NCBI RefSeq assembly: GCF_005434965.1
Contig: NZ_SKCI01000001.1
Location: forward strand, 1,386,952 to 1,450,951
DNA length: 64,000 nt
Source of the DNA: Marimonas lutisalis
GTDB lineage: Bacteria; Pseudomonadota; Alphaproteobacteria; Rhodobacterales; Rhodobacteraceae
Direction of reading: 5' to 3'
The notes beneath the pieces were generated by a model. It had not been told where the DNA came from. It worked only from the letters and a program-made list of their open reading frames with translations, and did no database searches. A program made the position numbers and the translations under genes. This document shows, one piece after another, positions 17,573-27,431 of the stretch; positions within the stretch are counted from its first letter, which is position 1, and each line of letters starts with the position of its first letter.

Positions 17573-17843
17573 GGCAATCCTGTCCTGCGCTGAAAGCCGT
17601 TGCTGAATGGGATTTACTCTACCTGCCCCGCACGCCACGGCCGATTTGCGGCGCATGACGGGGAAATACGACATTTGCCGGCTTCCCGGGCCGCGTCCTG
17701 CGTGCCACAGGTCCGTTAGCGCCTGAACTGCGAGGTTTACATTTGAGTATTTGTATCTAAGGATATTTACACAGGCCCTTTTGATACCAAGAAAACAAGG
17801 GCCTCTTACGGGGTGGAGGACCCCGCTAAGGGAGAGGAGACAG
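17573..17843. promoter_or_regulatory. Divergent promoter region of mttB-like and fadL-like genes
   Basis: About 270 non-coding bases between two divergent genes. The stretch at about 17735-17800 is much richer in A+T than its surroundings and is the likely promoter area of the porin gene; I see no clear operator palindrome. Confidence 0.45.
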
Positions 17844-19127
17844 ATGAACACCACCTTGAAGTCACGGGCCGCTCTGCGCGCCCCGGCCGCCACGGCCATC
17901 GCGCTGGCGCTGATGTCGGCCCCGGCCATGGCCACCACCGGTTATTTCGCCAACGGCACCAGCACCCAGTCCAAGGGTATGGCCGGCGCCGGAACCGCCA
18001 TCGGCACGGGCCTCATGGGCGCAGCCCAGAACCCCGCCATGGCGCTTCGCTATCCCAATCAAGGCGATGCCTGCCTGTCGCTCTTCTCGCCGCGCCGCTC
18101 GGTCACGATCGGCGGTGCTGGCCCGATGACGCCCGGCACGCACGAAAGCGAGAACGAAGCCTTCCTCGTGCCCTGCGGCGGTGTCAACTTCCGCATCGGC
18201 GACCGCGCCACGCTGGGCGTGCTGATGTACGGCAACGGTGGCATGAACACCGAATACAACACCAACTTCTTCGCCGGTTTCGGCGCGGGTACCTCGCCCC
18301 TGGGCGTGAACCTCGAACAGCTCTTCATCGCGGTGAACTACGCCTACGAGGTGAACGAGAACGTCGCGGTCGGCATCGCGCCGGTCTTCGCCGCGCAACG
18401 CTTCTCGGCCACCGGTCTCGAGGCGTTCCAGGGCTTCACGCTACCGACGCGGGCCCTTCTTGTCACCGGCAACGGCGATGACTGGTCCACCGGCATCGGC
18501 CTCAATCTTGGCGCCACCTTCAATGCCTCGCCCAACCTGACCTTCGGCGTGGCCTACCGCACCAAGATCGACATGGATCCGTTCGGCTCCTATTCCGGCC
18601 TCTTTGCCGAAGATGGCGATTTCGACATTCCGGCCTCGGCCTCGGTCGGTGTGGCCTTCACGCCGCCGTCGAACTCGGGCCTGACGCTGACCGCGGAATG
18701 GCAGCGCATCTTCTATTCCGATGTCGCCTCCATCGCCAACCCCGGCCCGGTCCCGCCCGCCACGGGCTTCCCGCTGGGCACGGCCGCGGGCGCGGGCTTT
18801 GGCTGGAAGGATATGGATGTCTTCCGCATCGGTGCCGAGTACCAACTCAACCCGAAATGGACGGTTCGCGGCGGTCTCGCCTACAACACCGATTTCACCG
18901 ATGGCTCGCAGGTGCTGTTGAACACGCTGGCCCCGGCCACGCCGAAGATGCACGCCTCGGTCGGTGCGACGATGAACATCGACGACCGCCGCCAGCTGCA
19001 CATTGCCTATACCCACGCCTTCGACGAGTCGCTCTCGGGCAACGCGCCGCTGCCGTTCGGCGGTCAGCCCGTCTCGATGCAGATGAGCCAGCACGAGCTC
19101 AGCGTCGGCATGACCTGGAAATGGTAG
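17844..19127 (+). CDS. OmpP1/FadL-type outer-membrane transport protein
   Basis: A 427-residue outer-membrane beta-barrel of the FadL/TodX family, which takes up hydrophobic compounds such as long-chain fatty acids. The signal peptide runs to APAMA at about residue 30, and the mature protein begins TTGYFANGTSTQSKGMAGAG, the plug-like start that typifies the family (GxGTAxG and QNPA follow). It ends in an aromatic residue (TWKW), as barrels usually do. A GGAGAGGAGA ribosome site precedes the ATG; a strong terminator follows. Its substrate is unknown. Confidence 0.92.
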   Translation: MNTTLKSRAALRAPAATAIALALMSAPAMATTGYFANGTSTQSKGMAGAGTAIGTGLMGAAQNPAMALRYPNQGDACLSLFSPRRSVTIGGAGPMTPGTHESENEAFLVPCGGVNFRIGDRATLGVLMYGNGGMNTEYNTNFFAGFGAGTSPLGVNLEQLFIAVNYAYEVNENVAVGIAPVFAAQRFSATGLEAFQGFTLPTRALLVTGNGDDWSTGIGLNLGATFNASPNLTFGVAYRTKIDMDPFGSYSGLFAEDGDFDIPASASVGVAFTPPSNSGLTLTAEWQRIFYSDVASIANPGPVPPATGFPLGTAAGAGFGWKDMDVFRIGAEYQLNPKWTVRGGLAYNTDFTDGSQVLLNTLAPATPKMHASVGATMNIDDRRQLHIAYTHAFDESLSGNAPLPFGGQPVSMQMSQHELSVGMTWKW

Positions 19128-19156
19128 GCCGCGGTCAAACGTTCTGACCTGAATGA

Positions 19157-19186
19157 GCGCGGGCCTTCGGGCCCGCGCGCTTTTTT
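19157..19186 (+). terminator. Intrinsic terminator after the fadL-like gene
   Basis: A 9-bp stem (GCGCGGGCC at 19157-19165, GGCCCGCGC at 19170-19178) closed by a stable TTCG tetraloop and followed by GCTTTTTT. Confidence 0.92.
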
Positions 19187-19213
19187 GTCTCGTCTTCGGC
19201 CATCCGGCCTCAT

Positions 19214-19252
19214 CCTCGGGGCCTCCGGCGGGAGTATTTTCGGCAAGATGAA
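19214..19252 (-). repeat. Dispersed intergenic repeat, copy 2 (inverted)
   Basis: Read on the minus strand this block begins TTCATCTTGCCGAAAATACTC and continues CCGCCGGAGGCCCCG. The first part matches the copies at 2519, 38451 and 54128; the hairpin arms differ. It lies between the fadL terminator and guaA. Confidence 0.6.
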
Positions 19253-19296
19253 GCATCGCGCTTGCGCCCGTTCCGGCCTTGGCATAATCCCGGGCC

Positions 19297-20853
19297 ATGA
19301 GCACACATGACCGCCTCCTGATCATCGACTTCGGCAGCCAGGTGACCCAGCTGATCGCCCGTCGCCTGCGCGAGCTGAACGTCTATTGCGAAATCCACCC
19401 CTACCAGAACGTCACCGATGCCTTCCTGGCCGAGTTCGCGCCGAAGGCGGTGATCTTCTCCGGTGGTCCGGCCTCTGTCATCGACGATGGCAGCCCGCGC
19501 CCCCCCGAAAGCGTTTTCGACCTGGGCGTGCCGATCCTGGGCATCTGCTATGGCCAGCAGGTGATGATGCACATGCTGGGCGGCAAGGTGGAACGCGGCC
19601 ACGGCACCGCCGAGTTCGGCCGCGCCTATGTCGAGCCCAAGGCCAGGAACGACGACTTGCTCTTCGGCTGGTTCCTCGACGGGCGCGAGCAGGTCTGGAT
19701 GAGCCACGGCGACCACGTCAGCCAAATCGCCCCGGGCTTCGAAGTCTACGGCACCTCGCCCAACGCGCCTTTCGCCATCACCGGCGATCCCGCGCGCCGC
19801 TTTTTTGCCGTGCAGTTCCACCCCGAAGTGCACCACACCCCCAACGGCAAGACGCTTTATGAAAACTTCGTTCGCATGGCGGGCTTCAAGGGCGACTGGA
19901 CGATGGGCGCCTATCGCGAGGAAGCGATTGCCCGCATCCGTGAACAGGTCGGCGACAGCCATGTGATCTGCGGCCTCTCGGGCGGCGTTGACAGCTCGGT
20001 CACCGCCATCCTCCTGCACGAGGCGATCGGAGATCAGCTCACCTGCGTTTTCGTCGACCACGGGCTGTTGCGGATGAACGAGGCAGACGAAGTGGTCAGC
20101 ATGTTCCGCGACCACTACAATATCAAGCTGATCCATGCCGATGAATCTGACCTCTTCCTGGGTGAACTTGAGGGCGTAAGCGACCCGGAAACAAAGAGAA
20201 AAACCATCGGGCGCCTGTTCATCGACGTGTTCCAGAAATACGCGGGCCAGATCGACGGCGCCGAATTCCTGGCCCAGGGCACGCTCTATCCGGACGTGAT
20301 CGAAAGCGTCAGTTTCTCGGGCGGGCCCTCGGTCACGATCAAGTCGCACCACAACGTGGGCGGCCTGCCGGAAAAGATGGGCCTGAAACTCGTTGAACCG
20401 CTGCGCGAGCTTTTCAAGGACGAGGTCCGCGCCCTGGGTCACGAGTTGGGCCTGCCCGCGAGCTTCATCGGCCGACATCCCTTCCCCGGTCCGGGCCTCG
20501 CCATTCGCTGCCCCGGAGAGATCACGCGTGACAAGCTCGACATCCTGCGCAAGGCCGATGCCGTCTATATCGACCAGATCCGCAAGCACGGTCTCTACGA
20601 TGAAATCTGGCAGGCTTTCGTGGCCATTCTTCCCGTCCGCACCGTGGGCGTGATGGGCGACGGGCGCACCTATGATTACGCCTGTGCGCTGCGTGCGGTT
20701 ACGTCCGTCGATGGCATGACAGCCGATTACTATCCCTTCACGCACGATTTCCTCGGCGAAACCGCGACTCGGATCATCAACGAGGTCAAGGGCATCAACC
20801 GGGTGACCTATGACATCACCTCGAAGCCTCCGGGCACGATCGAGTGGGAGTAG
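19297..20853 (+). CDS. guaA: GMP synthase (glutamine-hydrolysing)
   Basis: A 518-residue enzyme converting XMP to GMP with glutamine and ATP. The N-terminal class I glutamine amidotransferase has the nucleophile Cys84 in GICYGQQ and the His-Glu pair in FHPEVHHT. The ATP pyrophosphatase P-loop SGGVDSS is near residue 229, and the C-terminal dimerisation domain ends KPPGTIEWE. All essential motifs are present and length is standard. Confidence 0.98.
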   Translation: MSTHDRLLIIDFGSQVTQLIARRLRELNVYCEIHPYQNVTDAFLAEFAPKAVIFSGGPASVIDDGSPRPPESVFDLGVPILGICYGQQVMMHMLGGKVERGHGTAEFGRAYVEPKARNDDLLFGWFLDGREQVWMSHGDHVSQIAPGFEVYGTSPNAPFAITGDPARRFFAVQFHPEVHHTPNGKTLYENFVRMAGFKGDWTMGAYREEAIARIREQVGDSHVICGLSGGVDSSVTAILLHEAIGDQLTCVFVDHGLLRMNEADEVVSMFRDHYNIKLIHADESDLFLGELEGVSDPETKRKTIGRLFIDVFQKYAGQIDGAEFLAQGTLYPDVIESVSFSGGPSVTIKSHHNVGGLPEKMGLKLVEPLRELFKDEVRALGHELGLPASFIGRHPFPGPGLAIRCPGEITRDKLDILRKADAVYIDQIRKHGLYDEIWQAFVAILPVRTVGVMGDGRTYDYACALRAVTSVDGMTADYYPFTHDFLGETATRIINEVKGINRVTYDITSKPPGTIEWE

Positions 20854-21073
20854 CTTGGCAAACGAATGCCATCGAGTCGTTACGCATGTGGCGCAGGTAA
20901 AACAGCCTCGCCATCTCAGGTTGATTATGTGGATGCGCGACTTTTCTCAGGGTCGCAAGGAATGCTACGGTCCAAATACGAAACATCGAGAACAAAGACG
21001 AAAGTTCTTTGAGAGATTGGCTCTGTTGCCGGGACGCTGAGGGCAACAAAGTCGGCTGGTGAGTGGAAGTATT
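20854..21073. other. A+T-richer non-coding stretch upstream of the methyltransferase islet
   Basis: Base composition falls sharply right after the guaA stop. I find no convincing reading frame here; an open frame of 76 codons on the plus strand has no start signal or codon bias like its neighbours. It may be the edge of acquired DNA. Confidence 0.5.
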
Positions 21074-21802
21074 ATGGACCTGGATGAGATCAAGAAAGTT
21101 GTTTCCAGAGCTGTTCAAGAGAGTTCGAATCGACTTGAGCTGTGGGAAAAGATTTTGAATGCCGTGCAGCCGTCAGTGATGTGTGAAGTCGGTGTCTGGA
21201 AAGGCGGGTACGCAAGGCACATTTTGGACAACGTGCCGGGCATAAGTAAGTATATATTCGTCGATCCCTGGAGAAATCTGCCCAACTGGAACAAGCCGGC
21301 AAATGTTTCCAACGAAGTTTTCGATGAAATCAGGGCGGAGGCTCTGGCAAAGAACAAGCGCCATTCCGACGTCATCGAAGAGTTGAGAATGACCACGAAA
21401 GAAGCGGTCGCGCATATCGATGAGACGTCCATAGACTTTGCCTATATCGACGGAGACCATACGCTCAGAGGTATCACGATTGACCTCATCTCGATATTGC
21501 CAAGAATAAAGCCAAACGGTTTGATCGGTGGCGATGATTTCACCAAGAACATCTGGCAGCATTCGGACGAGTTTGATCCAACAGAGGTTTTCCCTTTTGC
21601 AATCTATTTTGCCGAGGCAAACGACCTGGCGATTTTCACGCTTCCTTTTAACCAGTTCTTGATCGTTAAAACTGACCATTTCGAAGTCATAGATCTGGCG
21701 CGCTACGCGGCATTGACGCCCAGAAGGATCTACACAAGAAGAGAGCCGCAAAGCCCTAATCTGCGGACATACATCATGGATATTTTCAAAAAGGCGCGTT
21801 GA
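21074..21802 (+). CDS. Class I SAM-dependent methyltransferase-like protein (low G+C)
   Basis: A 242-residue protein with the fold of cephalosporin-hydroxylase-like/methyltransferase family 24 enzymes: the SAM-binding VMCEVGVWKGGYA, the acidic IDFAYIDGDHTLRG strand 4 region, and GGDDFTKN. Codon use is plainly different from the neighbours, with many A/T third positions, so the gene looks acquired. I favour ATG at 21074 with GGAAG before it; a GTG 15 bases upstream is possible. No glycan or polysaccharide gene is adjacent, so the substrate is unknown. Confidence 0.75.
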   Translation: MDLDEIKKVVSRAVQESSNRLELWEKILNAVQPSVMCEVGVWKGGYARHILDNVPGISKYIFVDPWRNLPNWNKPANVSNEVFDEIRAEALAKNKRHSDVIEELRMTTKEAVAHIDETSIDFAYIDGDHTLRGITIDLISILPRIKPNGLIGGDDFTKNIWQHSDEFDPTEVFPFAIYFAEANDLAIFTLPFNQFLIVKTDHFEVIDLARYAALTPRRIYTRREPQSPNLRTYIMDIFKKAR

Positions 21803-21821
21803 ACGTGTGTGGCCAACGCCT

Positions 21822-21874
21822 CCAGTCGTGTTGAAACACACTGGAAGCGTCGTAGGGTGGGGTTTCACCCCACC
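21822..21874. repeat. Two hairpins at the 3' edge of the islet
   Basis: The first is a 9-10 bp imperfect stem (CCAGT..GTGTT with AACAC..ACTGG, 21822-21844). The second is a perfect 7-bp stem GGTGGGG/CCCCACC (21856-21874) inside the phrase GTAGGGTGGGGTTTCACCCC, which resembles REP-like sequences seen in many proteobacteria. They may act as a terminator for the methyltransferase gene. Confidence 0.55.
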
Positions 21875-21993
21875 ATCCAACGCACGCTGCATTAACCTTA
21901 ACGCGCGATGACCGAGGCCGATTTTGCCGGCAGCCGGATGTCAGCCGGGCGGTGCACGCATGTCACCCCCCGGGTTTCGACCGTGCGGTGGCG

Positions 21994-23625
21994 TTAACCC
22001 TTCTTCTTCAGGTCGCGGAAATCCAGGATGCCGGGCCGTGTCCTCGGGTCTTCGCCGGGCTCGAAGATCTTGTGCTTCACCACTTTCTGCGTGCCGGTGA
22101 CGGGCAGTTCGTCGACGAACAGAATCCACCCCGGGGTCTTGTAATATGCCAATTTGTCAAAGGCTTGCTGGAATATCTTCAACCCTGTTTCGCGGCTGGC
22201 CTCGACCCCTTCGGCCAGCACGATACAGGCCAGTACCTCCTCCTCGCGCACATCGTCCGGCGCGGCCACGCACGCGACGTTCACCACCCTTTCATCCTCG
22301 GACAATACATTCTCGACCTCGGCCGCCGCGATGTTTTCGCCCGCCCGGCGGATGATGTTTTTCTTGCGGTCGACGAAAAACAATACGCCGTCGGCGTCCA
22401 TGGTGACGGTATCGCCGGTGTGAAACCATCCACCGGCCCAGGCCTCTTTGGTTGCTTCGGGCTTGTTCAGGTAGCCCGAGAAGAACCCCTTCTGCGGGTC
22501 TGGCCCGGGATGGCGCAGAACCATTTCCCCCGGTGTTTCCGGCGGGCAAGGCTGGCCTGCATCGTCCCAGACCTGAACATCAAGGTCGTCGCGCGCCCGT
22601 CCGAAGGCGCGGGTGTGGATCAACCGCGGTTCCTCGGCCAGCGCATAGACCCGGCACATCTCGGTCATGCCCCAGACCTCGATCAGCGGGATGCCGAAGC
22701 GGCGCTCGAATTCCACGTGCAGCGCCGGCTCCACCCCGGCTCCGATGCCCGCGCGCAGATGGCCCAGAACCTCGGGCCCGATCCGCTTGTCCGCCAACAG
22801 CACCGCGATCACCACGCCCAGGTAGTGAAAGATCGTCGCCCGCGCCTCGGCGATATCGCGCCACCATGACGAAGCGCTAAATCTTTGCGGTTGAATCAAG
22901 CAGTTACCGGTCTGCATGACGCCGAAAAAGGACACCACGCCAGCATTGATGTGAAAGGCCGGCAGCGGATTGAACACCCGGTCGGAGGCTTCGCGCAGGG
23001 CGATGGGCGGGCCGATCTTCACATAGCTCTGGCCGACCATCAGTTCGTATTCATGGCTCAGGATACAGCCCTTGGGCCGCCCCGTCGTGCCCGAGGTATA
23101 AAGCAGCCCCGCCTCGCTCTCCGACGTCACCGGGCCGCCGCCCGCTGGACTTTGCGCCGCCGGCAGGTCGCTCAGAAGTGTCTCGAACGCGGCAAAGGCA
23201 GGTGTGGTCTCCGCCTCGGCAATCCCGGCCTGCATCAGCGCCACATGCGGCGCGCTCGCCACCGCCAGGGCCGCGTTGCTGTCCTCCAACAGGTAGGCAA
23301 GTTCTCCGGGCCGGTAATCGGGGTTCACCGGCACGAAGGACAGCCCCAGCCGGTTCGCCGCCAGCTTAAGGATATAGTGCTCCGGGCAGGTGCCCATCAG
23401 CGCCGCCAGCCGGTGCCCCGGCCCATAGCCCGCCGCACGCAGCGCCCCGGCATATTTGTCAACAAGATCAGCGACCTGCCGATAGGTCAGCACGCGCGCG
23501 GCAGCCCCGTCCTGGGCCGCCGCGCCCAGGAAATCGGCCTCCGGCCATCGCGTGACGGCCTCGCGGAACACGGCGTCGACGGTCTTGCCCTCGATCTCAA
23601 GCACGGGTTGCCTCCCCTTCCCCAT
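21994..23625 (-). CDS. AMP-forming acyl-CoA ligase
   Basis: A 543-residue member of the ANL superfamily. The phosphate loop LLYTSGTTGRPKG, the GMTEMCRVY motif, the GWFHTGDTVTMDADG A5/A7 region, the hinge DRKKNIIRRAGENI and the catalytic lysine in GTQKVVKHK are all seen. The carboxylate substrate is not evident; the closest general resemblance is to crotonobetaine/carnitine-CoA ligases. Start choice is uncertain: ATG at 23625 has GAGG upstream, while GTG at 23604 has a stronger GGGGAGG. It stands alone on the minus strand. Confidence 0.88.
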   Translation of the reverse strand: MGKGRQPVLEIEGKTVDAVFREAVTRWPEADFLGAAAQDGAAARVLTYRQVADLVDKYAGALRAAGYGPGHRLAALMGTCPEHYILKLAANRLGLSFVPVNPDYRPGELAYLLEDSNAALAVASAPHVALMQAGIAEAETTPAFAAFETLLSDLPAAQSPAGGGPVTSESEAGLLYTSGTTGRPKGCILSHEYELMVGQSYVKIGPPIALREASDRVFNPLPAFHINAGVVSFFGVMQTGNCLIQPQRFSASSWWRDIAEARATIFHYLGVVIAVLLADKRIGPEVLGHLRAGIGAGVEPALHVEFERRFGIPLIEVWGMTEMCRVYALAEEPRLIHTRAFGRARDDLDVQVWDDAGQPCPPETPGEMVLRHPGPDPQKGFFSGYLNKPEATKEAWAGGWFHTGDTVTMDADGVLFFVDRKKNIIRRAGENIAAAEVENVLSEDERVVNVACVAAPDDVREEEVLACIVLAEGVEASRETGLKIFQQAFDKLAYYKTPGWILFVDELPVTGTQKVVKHKIFEPGEDPRTRPGILDFRDLKKKG

Positions 23626-23688
23626 TGCCAAGCCTCGCTTTTACCGTAGAGATAACCGCATGACGCAGACAAGCCCCCGGCCCCTTTC

Positions 23689-24561
23689 ATGAACCCGTTT
23701 ATCCTGGCCGCCGCCTGGATGAGCGGTGCAATCCTGTCCTTTTCTTCCATGGCCGTGGCCGGCCGGCATCTGTCCGAGCGGTTCGATACGTTCGAAATCA
23801 TGATGTATCGTAGCTTTGTCGGCATCCTCATCGTTCTGTCGCTCGCCTATCTCACCGGCACCTGGCGGGAAATCCGGCGCCGTGATCTGCGCACCCATGG
23901 GCTGCGCAACCTGGCGCATTTCGCGGGCCAGAACCTGTGGTTCTACGCACTCACGCTCATCCCGCTGGCGCAGGTTTTCGCGCTCGAATTCACCTCGCCG
24001 ATCTGGGTTGTGCTGCTCTCGCCCCTGGTCCTGGGCGAACGTCTCACGCCAATCCGGCTTCTGTCGGCGCTGATCGGCTTCTGTGGCATCCTGATCGTCG
24101 CCCGCCCCAGCCCAGAAAGTTTCGATGTCGGCATCCTTTTCGCTGCGGCCTCGGCGATCTGCTTTGCCATGACAACGATGCTGACAAAACGGCTGACGCG
24201 CACCGAAACCGTGACCTGCATTCTGTTCTATCTAACAGTGATGCAGGCTTTTTTTGGGGTGGTCGCGGCCGGGTATGACATGGATATCGCACTGCCCCAG
24301 ACGGCTGATCTGCCCTGGCTCGGGCTTGTCGGCTGCGCCGGGTTGCTCGCGCATTACTGCATTGCCAAGGCCCTCTCGATGGCCCCGGCGACCGTGGTCA
24401 TGCCGATCGATTTCATCCGTCTGCCGGTGATCGCCGTCGTCGGTATGCTGTTTTACAGCGAACCGCTCGACTGGTTCGTGCTTCTGGGCGCGCTGGTCAT
24501 CTTCGGCGCCAATTACCTCAATATCTGGACCGAGTCGCGCGCGCTCAGAAAACCCGCATGA
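23689..24561 (+). CDS. EamA/DMT-family transporter
   Basis: A 290-residue inner-membrane protein with ten hydrophobic segments in two EamA repeats. The first repeat ends LVLGERLTPIRLLSALIGFCGI and the second has MPIDFIRLPVIAVVGMLFYSE, typical of RhaT/EamA permeases. It is divergent from the acyl-CoA ligase and is followed after 42 bases by a second, different EamA gene. The exported compound is unknown. Confidence 0.88.
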   Translation: MNPFILAAAWMSGAILSFSSMAVAGRHLSERFDTFEIMMYRSFVGILIVLSLAYLTGTWREIRRRDLRTHGLRNLAHFAGQNLWFYALTLIPLAQVFALEFTSPIWVVLLSPLVLGERLTPIRLLSALIGFCGILIVARPSPESFDVGILFAAASAICFAMTTMLTKRLTRTETVTCILFYLTVMQAFFGVVAAGYDMDIALPQTADLPWLGLVGCAGLLAHYCIAKALSMAPATVVMPIDFIRLPVIAVVGMLFYSEPLDWFVLLGALVIFGANYLNIWTESRALRKPA

Positions 24562-24603
24562 TCCGGGTGGCGCGGCCCCGGCCAACAGGCTAAGCCCGGC
24601 CGC

Positions 24604-25515
24604 ATGGCACCGCAGAAAACCCTCTCGCCCATGGCATGGGCCCTTTTGCTGACACTGGCGCTGATCTGGGGCGGCATTTTTCCCGCGGGCAAGACCATGC
24701 TGCACGAGGTCGGCCCGGTCACCATCGTCGCCTATCGTACTCTGGGCGGTGCGCTCCTGATGTGGGCCGTGGTGCTGCTGCGCGGCGTCGTCATTCCCGG
24801 CAGCGCGCGCATCTGGATCGGTTTTTCGGTCATGGGCCTCATCAACAACGTGCTTCCATTCTCGCTGATCTTCTGGGGGCAGCAGCATATCGAGGCGGGC
24901 CTCGCCTCGATCCTCAACAGTGCCACGGCCATTTTCGGCGTGCTGACGGCGGCGATCTTCTTCGCCGACGAACGCCTGACCGCGCGCAAGCTGATCGGCG
25001 TGGTGCTCGGTTTTGCCGGGGTCGCCACCGCCATGGGCCTGGAACACCTGCAGGAATTCAACATCCGCAGTCTGGCGCAGTTGGCCCTGATCGGTGCCAC
25101 GATCTGTTATGCGCTGGCCAGCGTCTGGGGCCGCAAGATGCTGCACGATGTGCCGCCCACATTGTCCGCTGCCGGCATGCTGACGTTTTCGGCGCTGATC
25201 TCGGTGCCCGGGGCCTGGATCCTTGAAGGCGCGCCGCGCTTCGATCTCAGCGCGCTCACCTTCGGCCTGCTGGCCTATACGGCCTTTCTGGGCACCGGGG
25301 TGGCCTTTCTGCTCTACTACCGGGTTCTGGCGCTGGCCGGGGCCGGCAACCTGCTTCTGGTCACGCTCATGGTCTCGCCCGTGGCGATCCTTCTCAGCAC
25401 CGTCTTCCTGGGTGAACGGCTCGCGCCCAATGCCTATGCGGGCTTTGCGCTTCTGGCGCTTGGCCTGGCGATCCTTGACGGGCGCATCCTGCGCCTCCTG
25501 CGCATAAGGGTTTGA
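24604..25515 (+). CDS. EamA/DMT-family transporter
   Basis: A 303-residue ten-segment membrane protein: the start LALIWGGIFPAGKTML, the end of repeat one FADERLTARKLIGVVLGFAG, and the second repeat FLGERLAPNAYAGFALLALG mark the family. It directly follows another EamA gene; the two share only the family pattern, so they are not a recent duplication. Substrate unknown, possibly metabolite export. Confidence 0.88.
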   Translation: MAPQKTLSPMAWALLLTLALIWGGIFPAGKTMLHEVGPVTIVAYRTLGGALLMWAVVLLRGVVIPGSARIWIGFSVMGLINNVLPFSLIFWGQQHIEAGLASILNSATAIFGVLTAAIFFADERLTARKLIGVVLGFAGVATAMGLEHLQEFNIRSLAQLALIGATICYALASVWGRKMLHDVPPTLSAAGMLTFSALISVPGAWILEGAPRFDLSALTFGLLAYTAFLGTGVAFLLYYRVLALAGAGNLLLVTLMVSPVAILLSTVFLGERLAPNAYAGFALLALGLAILDGRILRLLRIRV

Positions 25516-25568
25516 CCGCGCGCGCCTCGCGATTTACCAAGCGCCAAAGGCACTTGAAGGATCGCCCC

Positions 25569-26426
25569 ATGCTCTATGCATCGCCCGAGGACTGGCTTGG
25601 TGCCCCGCACAAGCGGGTGCTGTTTTTCGGAATGTCGGGGCTGGGCAAGACCCATGTGTCGAACATGTTGCGCGATGCCGGCGACTGGTTCCACTACTCG
25701 ATCGATTACCGCATCGGCACCCGTTACATGGGCGAATTCATCGCCGACAACGCCAAGCGCGAGGCGATGAAAAACCCCTTCCTGCGCGATCTGCTGATGT
25801 CGGATTCGATCTATATCGGCTCGAACATCACCTTCAACAACCTCGCCCCGGTCTCGACCTACCTGGGCAAACCGGGCGATCCGGCCAAGGGCGGGCTCAG
25901 CTATTCCGAATATACCCGCCGGCAGGATCAGTTCCGCACCGCCGAAATTGCCGCTCTGAACGACACGCCCTATTTCATCACTCGCGCCGAACAGCTTTAC
26001 GGTTATCCGCATTTCATCTGCGATACCGGGGGCTCGATCTGCGAATGGGTCGATGCAGATGATCCTGCCGATCCGCTGATGACCACGCTGTCGCAACACA
26101 CGCTGATGGTCTGGATCAAGGGCAGCGAGGCACATACCGAAGAGCTGATCCGCCGCTTCGACAAGGCGCCGAAGCCGATGGCCTATCAGCCTGAATTCCT
26201 CGACCGGATGTGGCATGCCTACCTTGAGGAGAATGGCTGCGCCGAGGCCGAGGTCGATCCCGATGCCTTTATCCGCTGGACCTATGCCAAGGCGCTGGCG
26301 CATCGCCAGCCGCGTTACGAGGCGATGGCGGAATGGGGCGTCACCGTTCTGGCCGATGATGTGGCGAAGGTGAGAACCGAGACCGATTTCAACGCCATGA
26401 TCGCCGCCGCGCTTGAGAAACGCTGA
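25569..26426 (+). CDS. P-loop ATPase of unknown role
   Basis: A 285-residue protein with a Walker A motif at residues 21-28 (GMSGLGKT) directly after a VLFF strand. Later are DDPADPL, HTLMVWIKGSE and a charged C-terminal half. It looks like a small cytoplasmic nucleoside-kinase-like ATPase. It lies 45 bases upstream of metA on the same strand, so it may be co-transcribed; I cannot name the function. Confidence 0.7.
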   Translation: MLYASPEDWLGAPHKRVLFFGMSGLGKTHVSNMLRDAGDWFHYSIDYRIGTRYMGEFIADNAKREAMKNPFLRDLLMSDSIYIGSNITFNNLAPVSTYLGKPGDPAKGGLSYSEYTRRQDQFRTAEIAALNDTPYFITRAEQLYGYPHFICDTGGSICEWVDADDPADPLMTTLSQHTLMVWIKGSEAHTEELIRRFDKAPKPMAYQPEFLDRMWHAYLEENGCAEAEVDPDAFIRWTYAKALAHRQPRYEAMAEWGVTVLADDVAKVRTETDFNAMIAAALEKR

Positions 26427-26471
26427 GACAGCGTTTATCTGCCTGTCTTCACTCGCCAAGGACCCCGACCG

Positions 26472-27425
26472 ATGCCGATCAAGTTGCCTTCCGACCTTCC
26501 CGCCTTCCACGTGCTCACGCGCGAGGGTGTGCAGGTCATGGACGAAGACGCCGCATCGCGCCAGGATATCCGCCCGCTGCGCATCGGGCTTCTGAACCTG
26601 ATGCCGAAGAAGATTCAGACCGAGAACCAGTTCGCCCGACTGATCGGTGCCACGCCCCTGCAGATCGAGCTCAGCCTCATCCGCATGAGCGAGCATCAGA
26701 CCAGGAACACCGCGGCCGAGCATATGGAAAGCTTCTACCGCCCCTTCTCGGATGTGCGGGAGACCGGCGAGAAATTCGATGGCCTGATCATCACCGGCGC
26801 CCCGATCGAGCACCTGCCCTTCGAGGACGTCACCTATTGGGATGAGCTGTGTGCAGTGTTCGACTGGACCCAGACGAACGTGCATTCCACCTTCGGCGTG
26901 TGCTGGGGCGGCATGGCGATGGCAAACTATTTCCACGGTGTCGAAAAACACATGCTGCCGCACAAGCTTTTTGGCTGCTACCGCCATTCCAACCTGGCGC
27001 CGCAAAGCGCCTACCTGCGCGGGTTTTCCGACGATCTGGTCATGCCCGTCAGCCGCTGGACCGAGATGCGCCGCGAAGAGATGGAGGCGCAGGGCCTCGC
27101 CGTGCTGCTGCATTCCGAAGAGGTCGGTCCGGCGCTGGTGGAAGACCGGGCGCGCCGTGCGCTCTATATCTTCAACCATCTGGAATATGACAGCGATACC
27201 CTGAACGAGGAATACCAGCGCGATCTTGCCAACGTGCAGGTCGAAGGCGCCGAGATCCAGATCCCGGTGAACTATTTTCCCGATAACGACCCCGCGCTGA
27301 CGCCCCAGAACCGATGGCGCAGCCATGCCCACCTGCTCTATGGCAACTGGATTTCCGAGATCTACGAAACCACGCCCTATGACATCTCGAAGATCGGGCT
27401 GGAGAGCACCGACCTGCGGGGATAA
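26472..27425 (+). CDS. metA: Homoserine O-acyltransferase MetA, predicted acetyl-CoA specific
   Basis: A 317-residue MetA-fold enzyme for the first committed step of methionine synthesis. The nucleophile is Cys144 (FGVCWGGM), and the His-Glu dyad partners lie in the YIFNHLEYD segment. The acyl-donor residue after GAPI is Glu113, where succinyl-specific E. coli MetA has Gly; in characterised enzymes Glu at this place goes with acetyl-CoA. I therefore infer homoserine O-acetyltransferase. No SAM-II-like leader is visible in the 45 bases upstream. Confidence 0.9.
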   Translation: MPIKLPSDLPAFHVLTREGVQVMDEDAASRQDIRPLRIGLLNLMPKKIQTENQFARLIGATPLQIELSLIRMSEHQTRNTAAEHMESFYRPFSDVRETGEKFDGLIITGAPIEHLPFEDVTYWDELCAVFDWTQTNVHSTFGVCWGGMAMANYFHGVEKHMLPHKLFGCYRHSNLAPQSAYLRGFSDDLVMPVSRWTEMRREEMEAQGLAVLLHSEEVGPALVEDRARRALYIFNHLEYDSDTLNEEYQRDLANVQVEGAEIQIPVNYFPDNDPALTPQNRWRSHAHLLYGNWISEIYETTPYDISKIGLESTDLRG

Positions 27426-27431
27426 TCTGCC

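Noticed and set aside
19210-20745. 511-codon minus-strand frame
   Set aside because: Antisense to guaA, which has all active-site motifs.
20810-21040. 76-codon frame after guaA
   Set aside because: It overlaps the guaA end, lacks a ribosome site and has no codon bias; treated as non-coding.
26427-26471. SAM-II riboswitch before metA
   Set aside because: Alphaproteobacterial metA often has one, but only 45 bases are available and I see none of the conserved pairing.
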